A stretch of DNA of 64,000 nucleotides from Komagataella phaffii GS115 (lineage: Eukaryota > Ascomycota > Pichiomycetes > Pichiales > Pichiaceae). Within the stretch, counting starts at the first letter, position 1. Every line of letters starts with the position of its first letter. A program made the translations under genes and the position numbers. Below, in pieces: positions 42,029 through 51,392 of this stretch. The notes beneath the pieces were generated by a model, which had not been told where the DNA came from, searched no databases, and saw nothing but the letters and a program-made list of their open reading frames with translations. The stretch is from the NCBI RefSeq assembly GCF_000027005.1, contig NC_012965.1, positions 2,157,001 through 2,221,000 of the forward strand. The letters are read 5' to 3'.

Positions 42029-42373
42029 ATGTCATCGAAGAACCGTGAGGAAGATATACCAAAGGAGCAGCGTAAGTTTTTTACCGACAATTGATAGGAG
42101 TAGAACTAACAACTTCAAGCTCTGTTAAAAGCCGCTGATATATCAGAAGACATTCAGGCACGAGTATTTGAGGTTGCTCAAGATGCTCTTCAAAAATACA
42201 CTCTAGAGAAGGAAATAGCATCTTTCATTAAGAAGGAAATGGACCAGTTGTATGGTCATACATGGCATTGTATTGTTGGGAAAAGTTTTGGTTCTTATGT
42301 ATCTCACGAGTCTGGTGGTTTTGTTTACTTTTATATTGGCTCTATTGCTTTCCTAGTATTCAAGACTATCTGA
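42029..42373 (+). CDS. DYN2: Dynein light chain LC8, one intron
   Basis: LC8-type light chain of cytoplasmic dynein, also a nuclear-pore dimerisation hub in yeast. Two exons: 42029-42071 and 42120-42373. The 48-bp intron 42072-42119 begins GTAAGT, contains an ACTAAC branch site, and ends AAG. The spliced product is 98 aa (yeast Dyn2 92). Exon 2 holds the diagnostic core KKEMDQLYGHTWHCIVGKSF, then GSYVSHESGGFVYFYIG and ends AFLVFKTI. The short N terminus MSSKNREEDIPKEQ is specific to this group. It is divergent from the sorting nexin gene (157 bp apart). Confidence 0.93.
42072..42119 (+). other. DYN2: Intron of DYN2
   Basis: 48-bp intron: donor GTAAGT, branch site ACTAAC, acceptor AAG. Joining the exons gives a continuous LC8 frame. 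Confidence 0.85.
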
Positions 42374-42395
42374 ATAAGGGTTAGTCACGTCATTA

Positions 42396-43475
42396 TTAGT
42401 TGCCAAATATATTAACTCTAGCAGCTTGATTTTTTTTTTTCAAAGGACTTATGATCTGCTTCTCTTTGAGCTTCTTCAAAATAGGTGACGCTGGGCCAGA
42501 GTTATCTAAATGATCGCCGTCATCGTCTACTCTATCATGATCTGCTAGAAAACGCTTTAACCCGTTGCGTGTACTGAAAAGTTTTCTCTTCTTGCGGTTT
42601 GACTTGTCTGTAAGAATGTTGTTACCCATCGCACTTTGAGTAGGAACTTTCCTTTCGAAAGAATGGTCAGAAATCTCATCCTCATTGTCGTCATCGTCAT
42701 CATCAAAAATAGACGTTCTGGTAATTTCATTGTTTTGTTTATCCTTGTTCTGAAGCAATAAACTTCGCAAAGGACTAGTTTGATTCAAGCCATAAAGTTT
42801 GGTATTTGTCGCATCAGGTGTTGACGTTGCCAGAAGTGTTCTCCCAATTCTTGATCCATTTTGGGGCCGGGGACTCCTTATGGCTTTTGAAGGAGATGCA
42901 TTTTGTTTTCCTGGAGCCAATAGCGGTATTTTGCTGCCAGATTTCTTTGGTAAAGGGGTATGCTTTGCAGGAGATTTGATTTTACGTCCATTCACTTCTG
43001 CTGCCGTCTTGAATATGGTGATCTTGTTCAGCACAGGAGTAGTTGCAAAGGGTGTAGAGGAATTCTGCGCAAATGGATTGTTCGTTTTAGGTTGTGCTGA
43101 ATCCCTTCTTTCTTTCAATCGCTTGATCGTTTTAAGCCCCATCTCAACCTTCGATTCAAGTATTGCCTTTCGAACAGTGTAAGTTTTCTCTAGATTCTTC
43201 TTTTCCAAATTAGCGTTGTCCAACAGAAATTGAAGGTGACTCAGTTGCCCCTTCGTTTCCCGAAGCTCATCTAGAACTTTCAGGTGATCTTCCTTGTGAG
43301 TACTCACATTCTTCAACGAGTTACCGTTGCCTAGATCCGCATTTTTTAAAACAATCAGGTAGTTAACCACACGATATATTTGTCGTTTTCGTTTGGTTTC
43401 CAGCTCAGCAAGCTCTCTTAAACAATTGGTTAATTCTCGTTCTTGAAATATCAAATTGGCTATCTTGAAATCCAT
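42396..43475 (-). CDS. Unrecognised coiled-coil protein with many CDK consensus sites
   Basis: No orthologue recognised. 359 aa. Residues about 1-125 form a charged coiled coil (QERELTNCLRELAELETKRK, then DHLKVLDELRETKGQLSHLQ). Residues 130-359 are disordered and basic with four full CDK consensus sites (S-P-x-K/R at about 168, 194, 234 and 343) and several further S/T-P sites. An acidic run of Asp sits near 258-263 and basic clusters near the C terminus (NRKKRKLF) could be nuclear localisation signals. This layout resembles spindle, kinetochore or cell-cycle-regulated nuclear proteins, but that is inference. Start ATG at 43475; divergent from OST3, 173 bp apart. Confidence 0.65.
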   Translation of the reverse strand: MDFKIANLIFQERELTNCLRELAELETKRKRQIYRVVNYLIVLKNADLGNGNSLKNVSTHKEDHLKVLDELRETKGQLSHLQFLLDNANLEKKNLEKTYTVRKAILESKVEMGLKTIKRLKERRDSAQPKTNNPFAQNSSTPFATTPVLNKITIFKTAAEVNGRKIKSPAKHTPLPKKSGSKIPLLAPGKQNASPSKAIRSPRPQNGSRIGRTLLATSTPDATNTKLYGLNQTSPLRSLLLQNKDKQNNEITRTSIFDDDDDDNEDEISDHSFERKVPTQSAMGNNILTDKSNRKKRKLFSTRNGLKRFLADHDRVDDDGDHLDNSGPASPILKKLKEKQIISPLKKKNQAARVNIFGN

Positions 43476-43648
43476 AGCTTCTTACTATACTCTTCGATTA
43501 CCTGTTGACCGGATCCCCCCAAACAACAATACCATCTATAAAACGACCTCACTAATTATCATCCGGTGTACGGGTGTTACAATTTCTAGTTCACATTTGT
43601 TGTCACTCTATCAGTTTTCTTTTCGTTTAGATTTGTTTGTAGGTGACA

Positions 43649-44677
43649 ATGCAAATGTTTGCCATTTTTATCTGGATTACCTCGTGCATAGCTATGCTTT
43701 CTAAATCAGAGCTATTAGACATTCAGCAAAAAACTACTGATGGTGTAATTGGCATCAATCCTTCCAAATTCAATGAATTCTGCCAAGGTCCAAGAGATTA
43801 TTTTATTGTCGCTCTACTTACAGACGTTGAAAATGAAGCAGGGTGTAGAATATGTCAACAATTTGCACCTGTGTTTGAGAAAGTAGTAGGTGCTTATATG
43901 GATGGCTACAGGGACACAGGAAAGGCTTTTTTTGCCGTATTGGATTATTCAAACATATATCAGCACCATCATGATGTCAGTTTATCCACTGTGCCTCAAG
44001 TTTGGATATATCCTCCAATAAATAGCGTGGGCTATTCAGCTGATTATGACTCAAAATCTGGCGATTATAGTTCTTGCTTGGGTGAAATAACTGAGCATCT
44101 GACCTATCAAGTTCCAGAGTCATTGCCAACTAGGAGCATCCAAGAAAACTCACTGGAATTCGCTCAATTTCTAGCTGAAATTCTACAAATTCAGCTATAC
44201 CTAAAATCGGAGTTTGATATGTCCCACTTCATTAGTTATCTACTGGGTCTCTTTTTGCTTACTCAAGTAATAAGAAAAAGACGCGATAAGATAAGAAAAA
44301 GACTGGCTGGTAGCTACATTTGGCAAGTATTTTCTTTGGTGTCTATATTTATTTCCATAAGTGGGTACAATTTTTGTTCCCAAAGGGGTGTTCCTTTTTT
44401 ACCAACAAATGAAAAAGGAGCCAGAATGTTTTTGTCAGGGGGTCAGCAATACCAATTTGGCTCGGAGGTTCTAATCAGCATAGTGGTATATCTATCGTTG
44501 GCTATATGTGTCACAGTTTTGATATGCATTCCTATGATTTCAAATCCCCTTCAAAGAAATTTCGGTGCTCTTTTATTTGCAACTTTTTTGTTTCTTGGCT
44601 ATAACGTACTGACCTCCATTTTCATCATAAAGAATCCTTCTTACCCCTTCAACTTCATTAACATCCCTATTTTTTGA
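43649..44677 (+). CDS. OST3: Oligosaccharyltransferase subunit Ost3/Ost6
   Basis: Thioredoxin-like subunit of the ER oligosaccharyltransferase that assists N-glycosylation at Cys-containing sites. The first ATG is at 43649, giving 342 aa (yeast Ost3 350). An N-terminal signal sequence MQMFAIFIWITSCIAM is followed by a luminal thioredoxin fold with the active CxxC as CRIC (about residues 68-71), then four hydrophobic membrane spans in the C-terminal half (for example ISYLLGLFLLTQVI and EVLISIVVYLSLAICVTVLI). The architecture is typical. Ost3 and Ost6 are paralogues; Ost3 is the better guess on length. Confidence 0.85.
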   Translation: MQMFAIFIWITSCIAMLSKSELLDIQQKTTDGVIGINPSKFNEFCQGPRDYFIVALLTDVENEAGCRICQQFAPVFEKVVGAYMDGYRDTGKAFFAVLDYSNIYQHHHDVSLSTVPQVWIYPPINSVGYSADYDSKSGDYSSCLGEITEHLTYQVPESLPTRSIQENSLEFAQFLAEILQIQLYLKSEFDMSHFISYLLGLFLLTQVIRKRRDKIRKRLAGSYIWQVFSLVSIFISISGYNFCSQRGVPFLPTNEKGARMFLSGGQQYQFGSEVLISIVVYLSLAICVTVLICIPMISNPLQRNFGALLFATFLFLGYNVLTSIFIIKNPSYPFNFINIPIF

Positions 44678-44846
44678 ATTAAAGTCTTCTAAACAGTGGA
44701 TTAAACGTTTAACAACCTGTATTCACATTACGGTCTTCATAAAAGTCAGCGCTTAGTGAGCGTTGACATAAGAGGCAACTTGTGTCCCTACGTAGATTGA
44801 GGCTAGTGAACATCATCATGCCTACCTGTTATCGAATGCATTAGAT

Positions 44847-45869
44847 TCACGTTTCTAAAGTTGATTCTATTACATCTCTTTTTTCATCCTTATTCACAAG
44901 AATGAACGAAATTAGTATCAATGAGGCACCACACAAATACAAAGGTGACATTTCTTGAGCTTGTTTAACCTCTTGAAGGAACATCGCAAATGGAATCGTA
45001 AATGATAGACCAACAGTCACCGTTAATGGAGAGGTTAAAAGTAAAGCTTTAGCCCATAAATAGTCTGATATCATGGTTATGCAGCCGTTCGTGATAATTA
45101 TGCACCAAACGTTTTTGGTTTTCGGAAGCTCAAAGCGTTCAATATCCAGATAGTCTAAAATAATTATCAAAGGCCACAAAAGCAACAGAGTAAAGACACC
45201 AACGAAACCAAAAAATTGAGAAGTATCGATTCTAGTCTCATTCTTGGCTTTCCGCTTTAACAAAATCGTATAGAGACCATAGCATAACGCACCTGCTAAT
45301 GCCAATAAATTACCAAACATTGACAAGAAGGAGGATGTACTGGCTTCCTTAGTGATTTGATCTCTGCAGGTAACCATCACTATGCCTACGAAGGATAGGC
45401 CCAAACCAACCGCTTTTATGACACTCGGGTTCTCAATTCGAAAAAGCCAGCCGATTAAAAGGGTGAAAAAACCGCTAGTCGAGCTGAGTATTGTCTGATT
45501 GGCGACAGTAGTATATTTTAGTGAAGCATTTGTCACCAGATTCGAAAGGTACCACAACAGGCAAAACTGTAAAGACAGAACCGTAGTTTCTTTGAACGAT
45601 AACCTTCCTTCTTCAACATGATTCATGACAAATGATTGAAATCTTGGCTGCGTAAAATTTTGTCGAAGTTTGTTCGTAAGTGATGGTGTTAAATATATTG
45701 TAAACAATCCTGTATTGAAATAAGTGAGCAGAAATGGTTTGGAGTAATTATGGTTCAAGAAAAGCTCATCTACTAAAAAAGACGACAAAACCCAGAAGAC
45801 AACCACTATACTTAAACACAAAAGGCCCAATACCCAATGTCTCTTTTCTTTCCGGGTTGCTGTAGACAT
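44847..45869 (-). CDS. DMT-superfamily membrane transporter (Yml018c/Thi74 type)
   Basis: Multi-span transporter of the drug/metabolite (EamA-like, SLC35F-related) group. 340 aa with about ten hydrophobic segments, among them WVLGLLCLSIVVVFWVLSSF, LLALAGALCYGLYTILLKRK and PLYLCGASLILISFILVN. The pattern W-Y-L-S-N followed by SLKYTTVANQTILSS is typical of the Yml018c/SLC35F5 branch, found in the vacuole membrane in yeast. The substrate is unknown. It is the last recognisable gene on the left side of the centromere region. Confidence 0.8.
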   Translation of the reverse strand: MSTATRKEKRHWVLGLLCLSIVVVFWVLSSFLVDELFLNHNYSKPFLLTYFNTGLFTIYLTPSLTNKLRQNFTQPRFQSFVMNHVEEGRLSFKETTVLSLQFCLLWYLSNLVTNASLKYTTVANQTILSSTSGFFTLLIGWLFRIENPSVIKAVGLGLSFVGIVMVTCRDQITKEASTSSFLSMFGNLLALAGALCYGLYTILLKRKAKNETRIDTSQFFGFVGVFTLLLLWPLIIILDYLDIERFELPKTKNVWCIIITNGCITMISDYLWAKALLLTSPLTVTVGLSFTIPFAMFLQEVKQAQEMSPLYLCGASLILISFILVNKDEKRDVIESTLET

Positions 45870-47860
45870 TAAGTAGTTCTGGCAACTTACCTCAACGAAT
45901 TATTGCTGGTATTTTCTTTAAAAGTCGTGTGTTAGCAAAATTCACGACTAGCTGAAGTACATTTAGTAGCGGACTCTAAAAAGATAAATTCATTCAGCCA
46001 CAAGACGATGCAAACAATTATTGATTACTCAGAATCATAGGTTTTGCATTCCAAGCTATTATACGAGATTAAAATTCATATATAGGTGTTGAGAATGAAT
46101 TCGAGTTAGTCATGTAGATCAAATAGAAAAGCTGAAAGCCGGCAGACACTGCAAAATGGCCAATTTTAATTTTTTGAAGCAAGCTTTTGGCTCATTGATA
46201 AGATAATATTCGCACTCAGGAGAAATGTGTCTATCTGTCCTGACCAAAAGAAATGTTATCTACCGTTCGGAAGATTTTGAGTTCCTAACCAGAAAATTCA
46301 ACAGGAGAAATACTCGTTGTTTAGCAGACATTTGGGTCAAGCGCCAATGAAGGAATAGAGTATGCTATTTAATTACCCGCCTAGTCAAACTTCACAGTTG
46401 ACTGGTGATGATTGTAGCAAGAGTACAAACCAATTGCTGTTGGCTGCAATTGATAATCTAGTCGATTGTGATTACAATTAGTAGGATTCATGCACAACAG
46501 TTCCCAGCTTTTTCTTTCGACAATGGATTGTACTTTTTTTCATCAAGGGTAACATTAGCAGGAAAATTTGGAAAGATTAAGAACCGGATTGTCAAAAATG
46601 ATAAGTAAGTACATTCGTTTTTGTTTATATTTTCTTTTTTTATTTCATAAGGTAGCACTTTAATCAAGTAGAACATAAGCTCTCCCATGCAGAATACGAA
46701 CGCAATATATTAGAAGGGCCTGCTTGAGGGTTCATAGATGTTGAAAGCTGGGGCAGCATTTGGATACTGTAGATCCGTAGTAAATTAGCCATATTGACAT
46801 TTCTTCAACGTGAACGAATCTGAAGACCAACATTGGAATCCCTGTCATATGCTTATACCAATACTTGTAATGATATTCAACCTTAAAAAAACATCAAGAA
46901 AAGTAGAAGACTGAAAGTAACTAGTATAGAGAGCATTTGTATTTTCTTTTCGTTTCTGGTGGAGATCATTCACAGATTCCTCACTTCACTGAGAGTTTGA
47001 AGTTTAAGATACAGGACATAGGTCTAGCACAATTTAACTAGTCACACCACATAAAGAGATCCCAAATTCGAACGACTCTGTTTTTCTCATGATTGATCAA
47101 CATTGAGAACAATCTTATGAGGTAACCCAAGCTTCTCAAGGTTTCATTTTTGTTTTAAATGACGCTTCCAGCGGGCTAGTACATTTCAATAGTAAACAGT
47201 AAGCAAATATCTACTTGTTGAATGTCTCAAGTGTTCAACAAGCTGTTTTTAGATGAGACCCGCTACGTACTACAGCAGTTCCCAAGCACTTTGCCGAATG
47301 ATTGATGCATGCCGACAAATAATTTTAATTCACACAGTCTAACATTAACTAGCAGTCAAACCTGAAGAGCTTCTAGACCAATGTTTGAGCACTAGCCTTC
47401 ACGAACCAGTAACATTACTCAAAATGCGCGAATAATTAAGAAAAATCTAGGCGATTGAAATTGAGAGAAGGGCCACCTATAAGGTACCTAATATAACTGA
47501 CAAAAAAAGCTCTGAAGATACTACCGAAGGCGTCAACAAGAATGAGAAAATTATTTTAAATGGTTACGTCTACAGTCGCCGTCATCTTTGATTTTCTATC
47601 AATACAATAGTACACGGAATCTTAGTAGGTCTGAACACATGATAGTCTTGCCTCGTCTCTTGAAGCACTATATAATACGAAGACTAACTGTTGTCGTTAA
47701 ACTGCGTCGATTATGAACAAAACTTTTATAGTTCATTCATACATCTACGTAGTAGATCAAGTGACTTCTTGAGCTTGCCAAGCATCAAGTCCCACCGACA
47801 AGTGGTACACCAGTCAGCGTTATCTTTCCATACATTCTTTAATTCAAATTGTCCCATTCA
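45870..47860. other. Gene-free left pericentromeric flank
   Basis: The 1991 bp between the transporter gene and the left arm of the inverted repeat. Only short AT-rich frames were seen, with no splice-supported gene, tRNA or transposon ends recognised. Sequence is unique within the window as far as I can compare. Confidence 0.55.
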
Positions 47861-50509
47861 CAACTCAATGTTTTTGTTTCTCTCGACGAAACGTTTTTGC
47901 TTAGCATTTCGGTATCTTAAACCGTGTGATTTTAAGTCTCATAACCTTCTACATACAGGATCAATAATAATATTATTGTTGATACAATATAGGATTAGAA
48001 TACATAGATTCTGATGTTCGAATCAATCAATGTCTTAATATTCACGTACTTGTATACCCTCTGATTCCACATTGGTCCAACGGAATCTTCTAGCAACAGC
48101 CAGTTGCACTAGATGTGGTTCTCCACCAGAAATTATAGTACTGACAGATTTTTTGGTTTACGGTGAGAGGCTCCAATTTCCAAAGCTAAACCAATTTCTT
48201 CATAAGCAACCTCCACGCGCGCTTTTAGTATGATGTAGAAACTGGACCTAAAGATCGACCAATACTTGCTTACACGGCAGCGCGAAATAAAAGACATTGA
48301 TAATGTAGAGTAAGTACTATTTCTTCAAAAGATAGAACCACTCTCAGAGGCTAACTAGAAGATCTAAAACGGATGTACAGCTAATATGTTTCGAGGCAAT
48401 CATGTTCAGGTGCGCCTCAAGTGGCTCTTAATCTATTTTAAAGCATAATCCACGAAAATTTCGATACAGAGAGATACGTCATAAACTGAGAACGATAGTT
48501 AGAGGCATAGCTTCGGCAATGTTCGATAAACAAGTCAACGAGTCAGAATTTCATGTTTCTTTTTTTCTTGTAGTAATATGTAATAACCGAATCAGATAAC
48601 TTGCCAGTAATGACCTGAGCTCTATAAATTGAAACCGCTACAAAAAGTAAGGGATCGTGTTAAGGGCACAGAGAAGAAAGTGTAAAGAAGTAAGCTAGCG
48701 TTGTACAACAACTCAAAAGCATGGAGCCCGGTGGGTACTAGATAATAAGAACAAGGTTTCAGTGAGTTTACAAGTTCATAAAACACGGAACCTGGCAACA
48801 TAGCATACCAGTAAATCGATTTGAAGAACTCTATTAGGCTGGCAGCCTCTCTCAATCAATAGTCTAAAACGGTTAAGAGACACAATCATCTCTAGGTGTC
48901 GTTGTGGTCTACCATCGAAACACTGGAAATCAATCCAATGAACTTCAAGTGATATATTTTTCAAGAGTCTTCAAAGACCAAGCAATGTTCTTATTGATTG
49001 ATAATTTTAAAGTTGAAGTCTAAATTTGTAGCAGTGAAGTCTGAGCAGGGGGAATGTTAAGCCATATCTAATAGTACCTATTAGACGCTTGATTGCCGTT
49101 TGCAAATATGCCATGTTTCTTTGAAACCAAAACCACGTAAGGGGGCTTAAGTTTTCGGCTTAGGATTGTTACGGAGCTCAAACCAAATAAGGCAGAGAGC
49201 ATACAAAACGTTTATTAAAAAGAACAACTACTTCTGGATAGCTCAATTATCTTTTGTTTCTTTTGAGGCGTGCCCTTCATGACATGACATTGCATCCATA
49301 CAATTAATAGTAGATAGGGGAGGATAAGTTTGCTAGTGTGAGCATTTAGAGCAAGGGGTCAGTTTCCTCCATCTGCCTACTCTGCTCCATTTAAAAGCGA
49401 GCCGATTGCCATAAGCTTGCTCACGTAGATAGGACTTCAAAAAGACGTTAAGAGGCTGCTCTCTAGAATACGATGGAATAAACAAATCTCGTTAGTTTCT
49501 TGAAACGGAAAGTACATGTAGGATAATTGCTGGATCATTCGGAAGCTAAAATTGGTCCTTTCCCCAAAGACAATCGACTATAGTTCCTGAAGCTTCCTGA
49601 GGTGAGCTGGATAGAACCAGAAGATAGTACCTATAACGTCAACAACAACTGAAACTACAGATGGAAGAGCTAGGCATATCCATAGGGGATAGCCATAGAA
49701 AACTTTGATTGACGCAGCAAATCGAGACGTTAACCTGAAGCTGCCATAACTTCAGGAACTTGAACACAAGAGTGGCATTAAAATTCCTATGTTGCATTTC
49801 AGAAATACCACAAGTAAACTGAGCAATTAACTTGTTCATACCGACACTACAAGTTAACTACAAACCGAGACCCTTATATGCAGACTGATAATACAGAATG
49901 ATACGTATCACTCCTAAGACTAGGAACATACAGAGCTTTTGAGCTTTTGGTATTTTCAAGTTATTTGAAAAATTAAATCTTTATACTAGGGACGAGGTTC
50001 GTGACAAAAGAAGACAATCATGAGACTCACCGTCTTGTCATCTACAAGTTTCAATAAGCTTCCAACTTGAGTAACCTAGCCATGTGATTAGTAACTTTCG
50101 AAGCATGATTCAGAACGTTCTGCTCTGCCGCGTCAAAAAGGGCAGCTACTTGAAGTTAAAAGAAAGATCAAAAATTCCTGAGCATTGTTCAAACAGCTAT
50201 AAATCAAAACAGAATAAGAAATAAGGCCATCACTTACCAAGGAAAAACAAAAAAGTTCGAGAGATCAACAATGCACTTCAGGGACGCACCTGAACCTTTA
50301 CATTAGTGTAAAAATAAATTATTAGATTGTTCGGTTCGAGCGTTAGCCATATACAAAATGCGGCCTTCAAAGTCATTGGAAAAGAGCTGCTTTAGGACCT
50401 CTCCAAAAGCTAAATTGACAAACAGGCTACCTCATATCTCCATCATCTTTGCCAACCTTTTCAGTAACAAAAAACAAAAGCAATATCGTTTATTTGTCCA
50501 TTGGACGAT
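47861..50509 (+). repeat. Left arm of centromeric inverted repeat
   Basis: Begins CAACTCAATG and ends TTGGACGAT. It is the reverse complement of 51393-54042, confirmed at both ends and at several interior points. Small open frames inside occur as exact mirror copies in the right arm (for example 49639-49839 and 52063-52263), which confirms the alignment. These frames look non-coding. Confidence 0.95.
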
Positions 50510-51392
50510 CATCAAATATTGCTAGGTAGGCACTTTTTTCGGTAAGCGTGTCTGCCTCCTTTCTTCAGTAAGATCAATTGTCGCCGGATACTATGAATCG
50601 ATCATTGTAGAAACTAACATGCTTCTAATTACCCATTCAATCTTGTAGCACTGAGTGCATCTCGCGTGAGACAAATTGAACTCGCCTACTTGGGTAGGAT
50701 AAACGGTTGGGTAACGTAGCTGCTTCATCCGGCTACTTGCTTGGTCTGCTGCGTGCTTTACGCGCTGATTGGTGGTCGAATAAACCGGTACATTATTTGT
50801 TCTTATCCACGACAATGAGACGAACAAGTAACAAACCAGAACTGGTAGCTCGATGATTACAGTTCCACAATATCAGCCGAATACCCACACTTTTTCCAAC
50901 CTGTGTCAATTGCCTTAGAAATTGTATTAGCACAAAAATCATTTCGCTGACGGCTGAACATCCGATATTTACTATTCGTCAAGGTATTTAGAATTTTGTG
51001 CGAACTTGTGGGTCGTGGTGAAAAAGACTATTGTGAGTTGTTCGTAGCTGAGTCCTTGACTATACTGATACACATTAAAAGAAGCTGCCCTTTAAGCAAC
51101 TAATGTATTTGTTATGCGTATATCTGTAGAAAGCAACAGTGCGACAGTTGAAGTGTTCGAACACACTTCTCAATTTTGAATCTTTCTCATTCTCATTCAG
51201 TGAACGATGAACCAAGTACACAAATTTGGAGGTGAATAATTATGCTAGGGAGAGCTTGCTAGATCATTTCACAATTAGAATGTGAAACCAGACCTTTAGA
51301 TGTAAATGCTAAGGCTAGGATAGGATCGTAATTAGTAGGATCAACAAACTTTATTGATTAGCCTCACCTAGACTAAGTTTGATCTTTTCTTC
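50510..51392. other. Unique core between the inverted-repeat arms
   Basis: 883 bp with no match elsewhere in the window, bounded by the ends of both arms. It is the expected site of CENP-A chromatin in this centromere class; that is inference. No tRNA, gene or obvious internal repeat was seen; a 78-codon minus-strand frame at 50591-50827 has no recognisable domain. Confidence 0.75.

Noticed and set aside
45870..47860. Possible LTR remnant near 46087 (TGTTGAGAATG)
   Set aside because: No matching second end, target-site duplication or retrotransposon coding remnant could be found.
47691..48014. 107-codon frame crossing the left edge of the inverted repeat
   Set aside because: Half of it lies in unique sequence and half in the arm; no domain and no matching frame in the right arm.
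48622..48964. Small frames mirrored in both centromere arms (also 49639-49839 and the copies at 52063-53280)
   Set aside because: They are duplicated only because the arms are copies; no protein family recognised and no promoter-like context.
50591..50827. 78-codon minus-strand frame in the centromere core and a weak resemblance of about 50650 to the 3' end of 5S rRNA on the minus strand
   Set aside because: The 5S match is short, needs several gaps and lacks the internal control region; the frame has no domain. Chance similarity is more likely.
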